Shown: positions 17,184 to 26,413 of the stretch, piece after piece
How the letters are laid out: every line of letters begins with the position of its first letter
How positions within the stretch are numbered: position 1 is the stretch's first letter
Assembly: GCA_035633255.1 (NCBI GenBank)
Contig: DASQFD010000021.1
Coordinates: 29,756 to 93,755, forward strand
Direction of reading: 5' to 3'
Length of the DNA stretch: 64,000 nt
Source: DASQFD01 sp035633255
GTDB taxonomy: Bacteria; Actinomycetota; Actinomycetes; Actinomycetales; Dermatophilaceae
Notes under the pieces: generated by a model
Told to the model about the DNA's origin: nothing
The model's database searches: none
What the model saw: only the letters and a program-made list of their open reading frames with translations
Program-made: the position numbers and the translations under genes

Positions 17184-19049
17184 TCAGGCCGGCGAGCCGC
17201 CCTCGCGGCGGCGGCGCTCCAGCGCCCGGGCGTAGGACGTGCCGGTGCCCAGCAGGACCAGGCCGGTCCCGAGGAAGGCCACCACCCGCCACACCCCGGA
17301 GAGCGACGCGAGGTCGAAGAGCAGCAGCTTGGCGACGCTCACCGCCGCGAGCGCCAGGCCGAGCCGCACGGCGAGCTCGGCGTCGCGGGAGCGGCGCAGG
17401 CCGTGGACGAGGAGGTACGCGGCCGCGGACATCCACGCCACGGTGGCGAGCGCGTGCCCGGCCACGAACCCGGCACCGGCGGCGTCGACGCCCCGACCGA
17501 GCAGGACCCCGGTCGCCACGACCGCCGTCGCCGACACGACCAGCCCGGCCACCCAGGCCGCGGCGATGGCCCCGCGCCGGACCGGCAGCGGCAGGCCGGT
17601 GACCCGGCCCGAGGCCCAGAGCCCGGCGGCGACGACGCCGCCGGCGAGGAGGCTGTCGCGCAGCGCCGCCGTCATGTCGTGCTCGACGGCGACCGCCTGC
17701 CAGAGAACGGCGCCGGGATGGGGGAGGTAGTCCAGGGTGGCCACGGCGGTGACGGCGCCGCCCAGCGCCAGCGTCAGGCGGGAGCGGGTGGCGCCGGCCA
17801 CCCACAGGTAGGCCCCGGCCACGAGGAGCAGCCCGGTGCCCTGCCAGGCGTCCGGGGCGCCGGTCACGACCGCGAGCACGAGGGCGAGCGTGGCGACGGC
17901 ACCGGTGCCGGCGGTCAGGTGCTCCGGCACGGGTCCGAGCGGCTCACCACGGGTGGCGCCGACGACCAGGAGGTATGCCGCGGCCGTGAGCGCCAGCCCG
18001 ACCGGCCGGACCGGGTCCGGCTGGGCGGCGAAGGACGCGAGCAGCGGCAGTGCGGTGGCGACCAGCGCGGCGGTCGTCATCCGGTCGGCCGGGTGGAGCC
18101 GGGCGCCCAGCACCGAGGTCGCCGCCGTGGCCCCGGCCAGCACGGCGGAGAGGACCACGAAGGAGAAGCGGTCCGCCGAGCCGGCCGGCGACGCGGCGAC
18201 GCCGGCGAGGAGGACGAGGACCGCGGGGAGGAGCCGCACGCCGGTGAGCACCCGCCAGCGCCGGTCCCGGGCGGGCAGCCACGCCGCGAGGGCGAGGACG
18301 ACGAGGAAGGCGGCGACCACGGGGTCGAGGTCGTCACCGACGGCCGGTCCGAGCAGCGCGGCACCGGCCACCGCGATCACCCCGAGCAGCTCGCTGTCCC
18401 AGCGTCGAGCGAGCAGGAGCCCGCTGACGGCGAGCAGGGCGGCGAGGGCGAGGCCCACCGCGGCCGGGGCCCAGTCGTAGACCGTGGTGACGGCCACGAC
18501 GTCGAGGTAGGCCGCGGCGTAGCCGGTCCCGGCGATGGCCACCGGCCCGGCGGTGCGCCGCCCCTCGGCCTCGTCCCGGCGTCGGGCCCGCACGCCCGCC
18601 GCCACCAGGCCGCCGGCCAGGAGGGCACCGGCGGTGACCCGCGGGACCGGGCCGAACCAGCCCCGCTGGGCGGCGAGGACGAGCAGCATGGCCACGCCCA
18701 GGAGGGTGACGACGGCACCGGCGACGCCGAGGATGCGGGTCACGGCCCCCTCGCGTTGCCACCAGCGCTCGGCCGGGGGCGGCAGGACGGCGGTCGGCGG
18801 CCGCCGCGGCGGGCGGCGCGCGGGGGCGACGGGGACCTGCGGGGCGACGGGGACCTGCGGGGCGGCGGGTCCGGAGGCGGGTCGGGCGGCCGGCCCCGGG
18901 ACCGGGATGGGCTGCGTCGCCCGGTCCGAGGGCACGCCCTCCAGGTCCGTACGGAGGCGGGCGAGGCCGTTCCCGACGGCGTAGAGGCGCTGCATCGCCT
19001 CGGCGAACTCGGCCTCGAGCGCACGGACGGCGGGAAGGGAGTCGGTCAT
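17184..19049 (-). CDS. DUF2339 polytopic membrane protein
   Basis: 621 aa. The N-terminal 40 residues form a coiled-coil-like helix, then a Pro/Val-rich linker with the repeated PQVPVA unit (about residues 70-85). WWQREGAVTRILGVAGAVVTLLG opens a run of about 16-18 hydrophobic helices to the end. This matches DUF2339 membrane proteins, of unknown function. Divergent from the crtT-like gene, with a candidate operator between them. Confidence 0.8.
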   Translation of the reverse strand: MTDSLPAVRALEAEFAEAMQRLYAVGNGLARLRTDLEGVPSDRATQPIPVPGPAARPASGPAAPQVPVAPQVPVAPARRPPRRPPTAVLPPPAERWWQREGAVTRILGVAGAVVTLLGVAMLLVLAAQRGWFGPVPRVTAGALLAGGLVAAGVRARRRDEAEGRRTAGPVAIAGTGYAAAYLDVVAVTTVYDWAPAAVGLALAALLAVSGLLLARRWDSELLGVIAVAGAALLGPAVGDDLDPVVAAFLVVLALAAWLPARDRRWRVLTGVRLLPAVLVLLAGVAASPAGSADRFSFVVLSAVLAGATAATSVLGARLHPADRMTTAALVATALPLLASFAAQPDPVRPVGLALTAAAYLLVVGATRGEPLGPVPEHLTAGTGAVATLALVLAVVTGAPDAWQGTGLLLVAGAYLWVAGATRSRLTLALGGAVTAVATLDYLPHPGAVLWQAVAVEHDMTAALRDSLLAGGVVAAGLWASGRVTGLPLPVRRGAIAAAWVAGLVVSATAVVATGVLLGRGVDAAGAGFVAGHALATVAWMSAAAYLLVHGLRRSRDAELAVRLGLALAAVSVAKLLLFDLASLSGVWRVVAFLGTGLVLLGTGTSYARALERRRREGGSPA

Positions 19050-19081
19050 GGCTCCACTCTGGCGGGTCGACCGTCGCCGAG

Positions 19082-19103
19082 GGGTGAGCCCGCGTACTCA
19101 CCC
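19082..19103. promoter_or_regulatory. inverted repeat in the DUF2339/crtT divergent region
   Basis: GGGTGAG-N8-CTCACCC, perfect 7-bp arms, located 27 bp before a TAGGGT -10-like element (19131) of the crtT-like gene. Could be an operator for pigment control (inference). Confidence 0.5.
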
Positions 19104-19184
19104 TGCGCCGCCCGGGCGTTCCGGCGCGGATAGGGTGGCGCTGGCCCGCGCCGCGACGGCCCGGCCGCGGCGAGAAGGAGAGCG

Positions 19185-19961
19185 GTGACGCAGACGAGCC
19201 CCGTCGTGCGCGACGACGTGCCCGAGGCGTTCGACGAGATCGCCGCGACCTACGACCGGATGGTCGGGATGAGCCCGGGCTACCACGCGCAGCTGCGTCG
19301 GTCGGCCGACGTGCTCGTCGACGCGGTGGCGGCGCGGCCGGTGACCGCCGACCGGCCGCTGCGGCTCGTCGACCTCGGCTGCGGGTCCGGTGCCTCCACC
19401 CGCGCCCTCGTCGACGCCCTGGCCGCGCGCGGCCTGGCCGCCGACGTGGTCGGCGTCGACGGCTCCGCCGGGATGCTGGGGCAGGCGCGCGCCAAGAGCT
19501 GGCCCGAGGGGGTGCGGTTCGTGAACGCCCGGGCGGAGGAGCTCGTGGACCGGGCCGACCTGGCCGGTGACGGGGGGCTGGACGGCGTGCTGGCGGCATA
19601 CCTGGTCCGCAACGTCGCCGACCGCGACGCGCTGTGTGTCGGGCTGCGCGACGCGCTCGCGCCCGGTGGCGCGCTGGTGCTGCACGAGTACTCCGTCGCG
19701 GGCAACCGCGCGGCCACCGCGGTGTGGACGGCCACCTGCCTCGGGGTGGTCGTGCCGCTGGGCTGGGTGACCTCGCGCAGGACCCGGCTCTACCGCTACC
19801 TGTGGCGCAGCGTGCTCGACTTCGACTCGGTGGCGCAGCTGCTCGGGCGCCTGGAGCGGGCCGGCTTCGTGCAGGTTCGCGCCACGACGCCGCGCGGCTG
19901 GCAGCGCGGGATCATCCACACCGTCTCGGGCCGGCGGCCGCTGCCGGAGGTGGCCCCGTGA
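19185..19961 (+). CDS. crtT: class I SAM methyltransferase, CrtT-like
   Basis: 258 aa, GTG with AAGGAG upstream. The SAM site LVDLGCGSGASTRAL (about residues 62-76) and VVGVDGSAGMLGQA are typical of UbiE/COQ5-like methyltransferases. Adjacent, overlapping (GTGA) with the CrtU-like gene and converging on crtE-I-B, it matches the position of crtT in Streptomyces carotenoid clusters, as I recall. It probably methylates a carotenoid intermediate or end group, or a quinone; substrate uncertain. Confidence 0.72.
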   Translation: MTQTSPVVRDDVPEAFDEIAATYDRMVGMSPGYHAQLRRSADVLVDAVAARPVTADRPLRLVDLGCGSGASTRALVDALAARGLAADVVGVDGSAGMLGQARAKSWPEGVRFVNARAEELVDRADLAGDGGLDGVLAAYLVRNVADRDALCVGLRDALAPGGALVLHEYSVAGNRAATAVWTATCLGVVVPLGWVTSRRTRLYRYLWRSVLDFDSVAQLLGRLERAGFVQVRATTPRGWQRGIIHTVSGRRPLPEVAP

Positions 19962-21580
19962 CCCGCCGCTGGCGGCCCGGCCGCGACCCCCGCGCCGAGC
20001 GGCTGGCACCGGCGGCGCCCGCCGCGGTGCCGTCGCCCGACCCGACCGGCCGGGTGGTCGTCGTGGGCGGCGGCATCGCCGGGCTGGCCGCCTGCGCCGG
20101 GCTCGTGGAGCGGGGGGTGGCGGTGACCCTGGTCGAGCGCGAGGCGACCCTCGGTGGCCGGGTCCGCTCCTGGCCGGTCCCGGGCGGGGAGCCGGCCGCG
20201 GGCGGGGAGCCGGCCGCGGGCGGGGAGCCGGCTCCGCGGGGGGAGCCGGTGGTGATGAGCCGCGGGTTCCACGCCTTCTTCCGGCAGTACTACAACCTGC
20301 GGAGCCTGCTGCGCCGGGCCGACCCCGCGCTGGAGCGGTTGGTGCCCATCGTGGACTACCCCCTGCAGCTCGCGGACGGCCCCCGCGACTCCTTCGCGCG
20401 GATCCCGCGGACCCCCCCGCTCTCGATCGCGGCGTTCGTGGCCAGGAGCCCGAGCTTTCCCGTCTCGGCGCTGCGGCACGTCGACGTGGGGGCGGCGCTC
20501 GGCCTGCTGGACGTGGAGTTCCCGCGGACGTTCTCCGACCACGACGGCGTCAGCGCCGCCGAGGTGCTCGACCGGCTGCGCTTCCCCGACGAGGCGCGGC
20601 ACCTCGCGCTGGAGGTGTTCGCCCGGAGCTTCTTCGCCGACCCACGCGAGTTCTCCGGCGGGGAGCTCCTGGGGATGTTCCACGCCTACTTCACCGGCTC
20701 CTCGGAGGGGCTGCTCTTCGACGTCCCCGACGACGACTACGACGTCGCGCTCTGGCGCCCGCTCGCGGCATACCTCGCGTCCCGCGGCGCGGACCTGCGG
20801 ACGGGCACCTCGGTGACCCGCCTCGAGGAGACCGAGGGTGGGGTTCGGGTGCACCTCCGGGGCGATGCCGGGGAGCCGGCCCACGTGGACGCGTCGTCGG
20901 TGGTGCTGGCCACGGACCGACGCACGCTGCAGCGCCTCGTGGGCGACGCGGGGTGGCTGGGGGTGGACGACCAGCGGTGGCGGGAGCGGCTGGCCGGGCT
21001 GCGTTCGGCGCCCGCCTTCGCGGTCTGGCGGCTCTGGCTCGACCGGCGTCCGGCCGCCGGCACGCCGCCCTTCCTGGGCACCAGCCGGTTCGGGCCGCTG
21101 GACAACATCTCCTTCGTCGACCTGTTCGAGGCGGGGGCGGGCGGCTGGGCGCGTGAGCACGGCGGCTGCGTGGTGGAGCTGCACGCGTACGCCCTGCCCG
21201 ACGACGCCGACCCGGCCGGCGTCCGCGCGGAGCTGGGCGAGCAGCTCCACCGGGTGCACCCCGAGCTGCGTGAGGCGAGGGTCCGGCACGAGGAGTGGCT
21301 GGTGCGCGACGACTGCCCCCTGGCCGGCACCGACCCGTGGGCGGACCGGCCGGGCGTGGTGACGCCGGACGAGCGGGTCGTGCTGGCCGGCGACGGCATC
21401 CGGTGCGAGCTGCCGGTGGCGCTGATGGAGCGGGCCGCGACGACCGGGTGGCAGGCGGCGAACGCGCTCCTCGCGCGGCGTGGCCTGCCGGGACACGAGC
21501 TGTGGTCGGTGCCGACACGGGGCCAGCAGCTCCGCGCCGCTCGGGCCCTGCGAGGGGCCGTCGGCCGACTCGCCGGCTGA
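19958..21580 (+). CDS. crtU: FAD-dependent carotenoid desaturase/methylase-like protein (CrtU-like)
   Basis: 540 aa. The dinucleotide-binding motif VVVVGGGIAGLAACAGL (about residue 32) is followed by a Gly-Glu-Pro repeat insertion (residues 76-93), then SRGFHAFFRQYYNLRSLLRR. I associate that block with actinobacterial isorenieratene synthase-like CrtU enzymes. The C-terminus has the FAD-closing pattern VVLAGDGIRCELPVALMERAATTG. CrtU would desaturate the ring and move a methyl group on beta-carotene, but no lycopene cyclase is in view, so the true substrate is uncertain. Confidence 0.75.
   Translation: MTRRWRPGRDPRAERLAPAAPAAVPSPDPTGRVVVVGGGIAGLAACAGLVERGVAVTLVEREATLGGRVRSWPVPGGEPAAGGEPAAGGEPAPRGEPVVMSRGFHAFFRQYYNLRSLLRRADPALERLVPIVDYPLQLADGPRDSFARIPRTPPLSIAAFVARSPSFPVSALRHVDVGAALGLLDVEFPRTFSDHDGVSAAEVLDRLRFPDEARHLALEVFARSFFADPREFSGGELLGMFHAYFTGSSEGLLFDVPDDDYDVALWRPLAAYLASRGADLRTGTSVTRLEETEGGVRVHLRGDAGEPAHVDASSVVLATDRRTLQRLVGDAGWLGVDDQRWRERLAGLRSAPAFAVWRLWLDRRPAAGTPPFLGTSRFGPLDNISFVDLFEAGAGGWAREHGGCVVELHAYALPDDADPAGVRAELGEQLHRVHPELREARVRHEEWLVRDDCPLAGTDPWADRPGVVTPDERVVLAGDGIRCELPVALMERAATTGWQAANALLARRGLPGHELWSVPTRGQQLRAARALRGAVGRLAG
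20182..20235. repeat. 18-bp in-frame tandem repeat inside the crtU-like gene
   Basis: Three copies of an 18-bp unit (GGGCGGGGAGCCGGCCGC and a variant) encode GGEPAA-type hexapeptides between the FAD motif and the conserved FHAFF block. Likely slippage-prone. Confidence 0.8.
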
Positions 21581-21697
21581 CACCCACGGCCGGCACCCAC
21601 GGCCGGCACCCACGGCCGGCACCCGCGGCCGGCGGCCCGGGGCGGCACCCGCGGCCGGCACCCGCGGCCGGCGGCCCGGGGCGGCGCCCAGGGCGCG
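21581..21697. repeat. 13-bp tandem repeat between converging carotenoid genes
   Basis: Nine head-to-tail 13-bp units starting CACCCACGGCCGG, with variants CACCCGCGGCCGG and CGGCCCGGGGCGG, fill most of the 140-bp gap. The palindromic CGGCCGG/CCGCGG cores could form stem-loops that end both converging transcripts. Confidence 0.85.
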
Positions 21698-21720
21698 GGG
21701 GTCCCCGGAGCGGGGAGGGG

Positions 21721-22743
21721 TCAGGCGCCGTAGTCCTCGCCGCGCTCGCGCAGCAGCCAGCGCCGCTCGGCATACGCCATGTCGTCGACCCACAGCTGCC
21801 GCGCCGTCCGGGCGACGGCGGGCCGGACCAGGCCCTGCACCGCTCGCGCCACGGCGAACCCGCGCCGAGCGGAGTGCGCGATCGTCGCCTCCGCCATGAC
21901 CGTCAGGGGGGTGCCTTCCGCCTCGTGGCCGACCGGCGTCGCGTGCGTCTCGACGACACTGCCCGTGCCCTCGCCCTCGGTGATGGTCATGACGATGCTG
22001 CGGGCGTCCGGGCAGGTGAACTCGGCCCGCACCGGCACCCCCCAGGTCGCGCTGACCCGGAAGGTGACGTCGACGACGAGGCACTCCGGGGTGGAGGCCG
22101 AGTCGTCGACCGTGAGGTGGCTGAAGGCGTAGGGGTGGTACCACGTGCCGTGCCACGGGTCGAGCCGGTTGGCGAGCACGTCGGCCGGCTCGCAGCGGCC
22201 GCGCACGCTGACCACGGTCGAGATCGACTCGGCCAGCGGCGGTCGCGCCGGCAGGGCCGGCGCCTCGGTGGGCACCTCCCCGTCGACCCCGAGGCGGACC
22301 CAGAGGAAGACGCCGTCGTCCTGTGCGGCGTACGGGCTCCAGCCCGGCTGGCCCTCGGCGCCGAGCGCCAGCCCGTGCCAGCGGCAGACGACCTTGCCGC
22401 GCATGACCTCGCAGTCCTCCAGGAGCGCGCCGAGGTGCGGGCAGGCACCCGGGCCGGCGAGGGCCGAGCCGTCCTCGCCGCGCCACAGGACGACCTCCCG
22501 GCCGGCGATGGTGCGGGCGAGCGAGCGCTCCCCGGTCAGGTCGCCCGAGGCACCCGCGACGAACCAGCCGCCCGGGTCCCGCTTCATGGCGAGCTCGAAG
22601 GACTCCCGGATGCGGGCCGGCCGGGCCTGGCGCCAGGTGCCGGCGAGCCGGTCGCGCGGCTCGGCCGGGACCCGCTTGAGGGGGATGTCGGCCAGCCGCT
22701 GCGCGAAGGCCGACGGGCTGTCGGGGGTGGTCCGGGAGGTCAT
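21721..22743 (-). CDS. Rieske [2Fe-2S] protein of the carotenoid operon (DUF5914-like)
   Basis: 340 aa. The Rieske ligands are GACPHLGALL (C-x-H, about residue 116) and VVCRWHGLAL (C-x-x-H, about residue 137). The C-terminal 170 residues contain RLDPWHGTWYHPYAFSHLTV and resemble the DUF5914 region of Rieske proteins in actinobacterial carotenoid clusters. ATG 22743 overlaps the crtB stop (ATGA). It likely delivers electrons for, or catalyses, an oxygenation or desaturation of the carotenoid (inference). In green sulfur bacteria a Rieske domain is fused to CrtU, as I recall; here it is separate. Confidence 0.78.
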   Translation of the reverse strand: MTSRTTPDSPSAFAQRLADIPLKRVPAEPRDRLAGTWRQARPARIRESFELAMKRDPGGWFVAGASGDLTGERSLARTIAGREVVLWRGEDGSALAGPGACPHLGALLEDCEVMRGKVVCRWHGLALGAEGQPGWSPYAAQDDGVFLWVRLGVDGEVPTEAPALPARPPLAESISTVVSVRGRCEPADVLANRLDPWHGTWYHPYAFSHLTVDDSASTPECLVVDVTFRVSATWGVPVRAEFTCPDARSIVMTITEGEGTGSVVETHATPVGHEAEGTPLTVMAEATIAHSARRGFAVARAVQGLVRPAVARTARQLWVDDMAYAERRWLLRERGEDYGA

Positions 22744-23630
22744 GACGCCGCCTTCCGTTGCGGGGGGCCGAGGGCGAGGATGCGGGCGCTCACCGCGGCC
22801 TTGCGCCACGACGGCACCCGGGCGCGGGAGGCGAAGACGTCATGGTCCTGCGCCTCGATGCGCTCGAGGATGCGGGAGTAGAGGGAGCGCGCGGTGCCGA
22901 CGCAGCGGGCCGATGTCGGGGGCAGGGCGGCGATGCCCGGGTCGGTCTGCCGGTAGAGCTCCCGGTTGCGCTCGATCTCGAAGCGCATCAGGGCCCGCCA
23001 CTGCGGGGTGACCACCCGCAGCGCCGGGTCGGCGCCGAAGCGGCGCAGGTCCTCCTGGGGGAGATAGACCCGGCCGCGCTCGAGGTCCTCGCCGACGTCG
23101 CGCAGGAAGTTGGTCAGCTGGAACGCCAGGCCGAGGGAGCGGGCCGGCTCGAAGGCCACCGCCGAGCGCGGGCGCAGGACCGGCAGCATCATCTCGCCGA
23201 TGACCGCGGCCGAGCCCTCCATGTAGCCGAGCAGGTCCTCCCACGTCTCGTAGCGCGTCGTCGTGAGGTCCTGGGCCATCGCCGCGAAGAACCGGTCGAA
23301 GCACTCCGGATCGATGTCGCACTCGCGCACGCTGGCCGCGACGGCTGCCATGACCGGGGTCGGCGCCGTCCCTCCCGCCAGCGTTCGCCGGAAGCTCGCC
23401 GCGAAGCCGTCCAGCTCCTGCGCCGTGCGTGCGACCTTGGCCGGCGACGTCGCACCCGGTGCGTCGACGATGTCGTCCGCGAGCCGGCACAACGCGTAGA
23501 CGGCGTGGACGTGGCGCCGCCGGGAGGGGGGCAGCAGCAGGGCGCCCCAGTAGTACGTCGTGCCGAAGCGGCGGGTCAGCTCGGCGCAGCGCCGGTACCC
23601 GTCGGCCAGCGCGGGGTCCGGCCTGCTCAC
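22740..23630 (-). CDS. crtB: phytoene synthase CrtB
   Basis: 296 aa, squalene/phytoene synthase family. The two Asp-rich motifs are present: DDIVD (about residue 52) and DVGED within NFLRDVGED (about residue 178). It condenses two GGPP to phytoene. GTG 23630 overlaps the crtI stop (GTGA), so coupling with the desaturase is expected. Third gene of the crtE-crtI-crtB-Rieske operon. Confidence 0.95.
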   Translation of the reverse strand: MSRPDPALADGYRRCAELTRRFGTTYYWGALLLPPSRRRHVHAVYALCRLADDIVDAPGATSPAKVARTAQELDGFAASFRRTLAGGTAPTPVMAAVAASVRECDIDPECFDRFFAAMAQDLTTTRYETWEDLLGYMEGSAAVIGEMMLPVLRPRSAVAFEPARSLGLAFQLTNFLRDVGEDLERGRVYLPQEDLRRFGADPALRVVTPQWRALMRFEIERNRELYRQTDPGIAALPPTSARCVGTARSLYSRILERIEAQDHDVFASRARVPSWRKAAVSARILALGPPQRKAAS

Positions 23631-25111
23631 CGCGGCCCCGCGGGCGGGAGGTAGCCGTCGACCCGGTCCGCGGCCAGCTTGCCGCTGACCAGCACCATCG
23701 GCACGCCGACCCCCGGCACGGTGCCGGACCCGGCGAAGACCAGGCCCGGCACCCGGCGGTCGACGTTGCCCGGGCGGAACGGACCGGTCTGCAGGAAGGT
23801 GTGGGCGAGCGCGAACGGCGTGCCCTCGCGCATCCCCATCGCCTGCCAGTCGGCGGGGTCGACGAGGTGCTCGGTCACCACGTCGGTGGGGTAGCCCTGC
23901 GACTCCAGGAAGCCGTGCAGCCGCTCCCGCATCGGCCCGCGCTCCCTCGCCCAGTCGATCGCCCCGGTGAGGTTCGGGACCGGCTCCAGCACGTAGAGGG
24001 TGCTGGAGCCCTGCGGGGCCAGCCCCGGGTCGGTCAGCGACGGCACGCTCACCAGCCGGGACGGGTCGGGCATGAGCGTCTTGGCGTCGATGAGCGCCTC
24101 GAAGGCGCCGTTCCAGTCGTCACCGAAGTGGATGTTGTGGTGGCGCACGCCCTCCGGCGGCACCCCGCGGGCGCCGACGTGCCAGACCACGGCGGACGGC
24201 GAGTACCTCCCGCGGCGGACCACCCGCGGCGCGGTGAGCTCCGGCAGCAGCAGGTCGTAGGCCACGGGCAGGTCGAGGGTGACCACGACCGCGTCGGCCC
24301 GCACCTTCTCGCCGGTGTCGAGCGCGACGCCGGCGACCGCGCCGTTCGCGCCGCGCAGCAGCCGCTCGACCGAGACCCCGAGCCGCAGCTCCGCCCCGCC
24401 CTTCTCGGCCGCCCGGGCCATGGCGGCCGGCACCGCGTCCATCCCGCCCTCGGGGAACCACACCCCCTCGACCGAGTCCATGTAGGTGATGACGGCGTAG
24501 AGGGCGAGCGCCTTCTCGGGTGAGAGGCCGGCATACAGGGCCTGGAAGCTGAACAGGCGGTGCAGCCGGTCGTCACGGAACCAGCGGCGGATGGTGGGGC
24601 CGAGGCGGCGGAACCCGCCGATCCGCACCAGCTCGGCGCCGGCCCGCGGGGAGGCGAGCAGGTCGAGCGGGGAGTCGAAGTTGGCGTCGATGAAGTGCGG
24701 CATCTCCAGGCGGTAGAGCCGGCGCAGCCACGCGACGAAGTCGACGAACGCCGCCGCGTCCAGGCTGCCGCACGTGGCCGCGATCTCCTCGCGCATGGCG
24801 TCGACCCCGTGGCGGACCATGATCTCGCTGCCGTCGGCGTAGACGGCCCGGTATGCCGGGTCCAGGCGCCGCATGGGGAGCAGGTCGGCGAGCGGGGTCC
24901 CGGCGGCGCGGGTGGCGGCGTCGACGAGGTCGGGCATCGTCATGACCGTCGGACCGGTGTCGAAGGTGAAGCCCTCCTGGACGCGGCGCAGCCCCCGACC
25001 CCCCGGGGCGTCGTGGCGCTCGAGCACGACGACCTCGTGCCCACGCCCCAGCAGGTGGCAGGCGGCGGACAGGCCCGCCAGTCCGGCTCCGACGACGGCG
25101 ACCGTGCTCAT
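23627..25111 (-). CDS. crtI: phytoene desaturase CrtI
   Basis: 494 aa. N-terminal FAD motif VAVVGAGLAGLSAACHLL with HDAPGGRGLR and DTGPTVMTMPDLV, and the C-terminal CrtI signature in AGSGTVPGVGVPMVLVSGKLAADRV. This bacterial-type enzyme introduces three or four double bases-worth of desaturation, giving neurosporene or lycopene. It starts 10 nt after the crtE stop. The FAD protein is membrane-associated, not integral. Confidence 0.95.
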   Translation of the reverse strand: MSTVAVVGAGLAGLSAACHLLGRGHEVVVLERHDAPGGRGLRRVQEGFTFDTGPTVMTMPDLVDAATRAAGTPLADLLPMRRLDPAYRAVYADGSEIMVRHGVDAMREEIAATCGSLDAAAFVDFVAWLRRLYRLEMPHFIDANFDSPLDLLASPRAGAELVRIGGFRRLGPTIRRWFRDDRLHRLFSFQALYAGLSPEKALALYAVITYMDSVEGVWFPEGGMDAVPAAMARAAEKGGAELRLGVSVERLLRGANGAVAGVALDTGEKVRADAVVVTLDLPVAYDLLLPELTAPRVVRRGRYSPSAVVWHVGARGVPPEGVRHHNIHFGDDWNGAFEALIDAKTLMPDPSRLVSVPSLTDPGLAPQGSSTLYVLEPVPNLTGAIDWARERGPMRERLHGFLESQGYPTDVVTEHLVDPADWQAMGMREGTPFALAHTFLQTGPFRPGNVDRRVPGLVFAGSGTVPGVGVPMVLVSGKLAADRVDGYLPPAGPR

Positions 25112-25121
25112 GGCGCTCTCC

Positions 25122-26252
25122 TCATGCCTCGCGCCACGCGACCGCGGCGATCATCGTCCGCAGACCCACGACCCCGTCGGGGTCGAGGCCGGCGCCGGAG
25201 AGGGCGGTCGCGGCGGCGTCCGCCTCCGCACCGATCCTCGCCTCCACCTCGCTGCGGACCCCGCACTCCACGAGCAGCGCCTGGAGCCGGCCGACGTCCG
25301 CGGCGGTCAGGGTGCGCCCGGCGCCGAGGAAGCGCTCATTCTCCTCCGGGGGCAGCAGCTGGCGCGCGAGCGCCAGGACCACGGTCGCCTTGCCGGCGAG
25401 GAGGTCGTCACCGACCGGCTTGCCGGTGGCCGCCGCGTCGCCCCAGATCCCCAGCAGGTCGTCGCGGAGCGCGAACGCCTCGCCGAGGTGGTCGCCGTAG
25501 GAGGTCAGCGCCGTCAGCGCCGCGGGCCCGGCGCCCGCGGCGACCGCGCCCAGGATCAGCGGCCGGGAGATCGTGTAGGCCCCCGACTTCAGGCGCGCGA
25601 CCCGGCGGGCCAGCCCGATGTCGCGCCGGCGCGCCGCGGTGCCCGCGAGGTCGAGGAGCTGGCCGTGGACGAGCTCGCGGAGCATCTCGCGCCACACCAC
25701 CCGGACCGGCAGCGGGGTGTCACCGACCAGGTGGCCGGCCTCGCTCAGGGCGAGGTCGCCGAGGAGCAGCGCGACGCTGTCGCCGAACAGCTCGGCCTCG
25801 CCGTAGCCCTCCGCCGCCTCGTGGTCCTCGCGGCCGAGGACGTGCACGGTCGGCAGGCCCCGGCGGGTCGCGGAGCGGTCCATGATGTCGTCGTGAACCA
25901 GGGCGAAGAGGTGCAGCAGGTCCAGCGCCGACGCGGCGGCCACCATGTCCTCCCAGCCGTGCCTCCCCGCGGCACCACCGGCGGCGACCCAGCCCCAGTG
26001 GCACATGACCGGGCGGAGCCGCTTGCCGGCGGCCCCCAGCAGCCGGGTGCGCAGCTGGGCGGGGAGGTCCTCCCGCAGCACGTCGACCGGCTCGTCGTGG
26101 CGTGCCGCCCAGCCGGCGGCGATGTCGTCGCACACCTCCGCGAGGCGGGCGTCGACGGCCGCGAGCGTCTCGGCCGAGCCCACGACGCGCACCGGCTCGT
26201 CGACGCGGGGGTCCTGCCTCACTCGGGTCCTCACTCTCGGCGGGGTCGACAC
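25122..26252 (-). CDS. crtE: geranylgeranyl diphosphate synthase CrtE
   Basis: 376 aa, polyprenyl synthase fold. It has GKRLRP, the first Asp-rich motif HDDIMD, a QLLDL helix and the second motif RDDLLGIWGD. It elongates FPP with IPP to GGPP for carotenoids. The first gene of the operon; a -10-like TAGCGT (26299-26304, minus) lies 46 nt upstream. The start is uncertain between GTG 26252 and GTGs at 26234 and 26225, as the first residues are repeat-derived (TPPRVRTRVR). Confidence 0.92.
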   Translation of the reverse strand: MSTPPRVRTRVRQDPRVDEPVRVVGSAETLAAVDARLAEVCDDIAAGWAARHDEPVDVLREDLPAQLRTRLLGAAGKRLRPVMCHWGWVAAGGAAGRHGWEDMVAAASALDLLHLFALVHDDIMDRSATRRGLPTVHVLGREDHEAAEGYGEAELFGDSVALLLGDLALSEAGHLVGDTPLPVRVVWREMLRELVHGQLLDLAGTAARRRDIGLARRVARLKSGAYTISRPLILGAVAAGAGPAALTALTSYGDHLGEAFALRDDLLGIWGDAAATGKPVGDDLLAGKATVVLALARQLLPPEENERFLGAGRTLTAADVGRLQALLVECGVRSEVEARIGAEADAAATALSGAGLDPDGVVGLRTMIAAVAWREA

Positions 26253-26267
26253 TCTCGGCGGGGTCGG
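26232..26267. repeat. direct repeat at the 5' end of crtE
   Basis: ACTCTCGGCGGGGTCG occurs twice 18 bp apart, followed by GGCGGGGTC copies. It covers the first codons and leader of crtE and makes its start ambiguous. Confidence 0.75.
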
Positions 26268-26413
26268 CGGGGTCGGCGGCGCCCCACCCGCGGCGACGAC
26301 GCTACCCTGCGGGCCTGCGCCGCGCCGACCCGGCCGGTGGAACCGGGACCCTCGGACGTGCCGCCGGCACCGCCGTCGCGGTCGTGGCTGGAGTCGAGCA
26401 GCAGGAGGTTCGG

